This document shows positions 5,617 to 5,637 of a stretch of 5,637 nt of DNA, piece after piece. This stretch comes from an uncultured Eubacteriales bacterium (GTDB taxonomy: Bacteria > Bacillota > Clostridia > Oscillospirales > CAG-272), in NCBI GenBank assembly GCA_934462885.1, contig CAKSJC010000126.1, positions 1-5,637 on the forward strand. Direction: 5' to 3'. Position 1 is the first letter of the stretch. Each line of letters starts with the position of its first letter. The translations under genes and the position numbers were made by a program. The notes under the pieces are model-generated. The model did not search any database, was not told the DNA's origin, and was given only the letters and a program-made list of their open reading frames with translations.

Positions 5617-5637
5617 TTGACAAGGGGTGAGGAATGT
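5617..5637 (+). promoter_or_regulatory. Probable -35 box of a downstream unit, cut by the window end
   Basis: A perfect TTGACA at 5617-5622 follows a purine-rich tract. Only 15 bases remain before the window ends, so a -10 box at the usual 17-base spacing would lie just outside. Confidence 0.5.

Noticed and set aside
5318..5637. tRNA, T-box, SRP RNA or tmRNA
   Set aside because: No cloverleaf, no AGGGTGGNACCGCG-type T-box core, no GGAAGGAAGCAGC-type SRP loop and no tmRNA ends were found on reading.

Overview
The window looks like chromosomal DNA of an anaerobic Gram-positive bacterium of the Bacillota, probably class Clostridia (uncultured gut-type lineages would fit). The reasons are sigma-A promoters with strong TATAAT boxes, purine-rich ribosome binding sites, an OmpR/ArlR-type two-component system next to a DUF4342-like protein, an LTSC lipobox lipoprotein, and AT-rich spacers between moderately GC-rich genes. 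This assignment comes from gene content and style, not from a marker gene.

Layout. (1) 1-518 has no gene and holds two imperfect, roughly 240-base direct repeats about 271 bases apart. They carry conserved hairpins and end almost at the stop codon of the next gene. (2) 519-3414, minus strand, is a compact three-gene unit in transcription order: a small UBA/TS-N plus DUF4342-like membrane protein (2947-3414), an OmpR-family response regulator (2174-2950, overlapping the first gene by ATGA) and a HAMP-containing sensor histidine kinase (519-2105). A 41-base hairpin sits in its leader. (3) 3415-3821 is a divergent intergenic region. It holds a convincing plus-strand promoter at 3751-3779, a weaker candidate minus-strand promoter and some inverted repeats. 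(4) 3822-5050, plus strand, is a short-chain dehydrogenase of the D-mannonate oxidoreductase (UxuB/YjmF) type, followed by a small lipoprotein whose start overlaps the dehydrogenase stop. A series of hairpins follows, ending in a strong intrinsic terminator at 5157-5195. (5) 5196-5637 has no ORF of useful length. It contains a TATAAT promoter (5306-5311), a stretch with competing inverted repeats that could be a non-coding RNA or a long leader, and a TTGACA box 15 bases from the window edge that probably begins the promoter of the next unit.

How the genes work together. The three minus-strand genes probably form one signalling operon: the kinase senses something at the envelope and phosphorylates the regulator, and the DUF4342-like protein is translationally coupled to the regulator by an unknown mechanism. 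The dehydrogenase probably acts in hexuronate metabolism (D-fructuronate to D-mannonate), but no other uronate gene is visible. Its coupling to a small Ig-like lipoprotein is unexplained. I see no CRISPR array, transposase, phage gene, tRNA, rRNA or defence system. The least explained parts are the flanking repeats and the structured non-coding DNA at 5051-5637.
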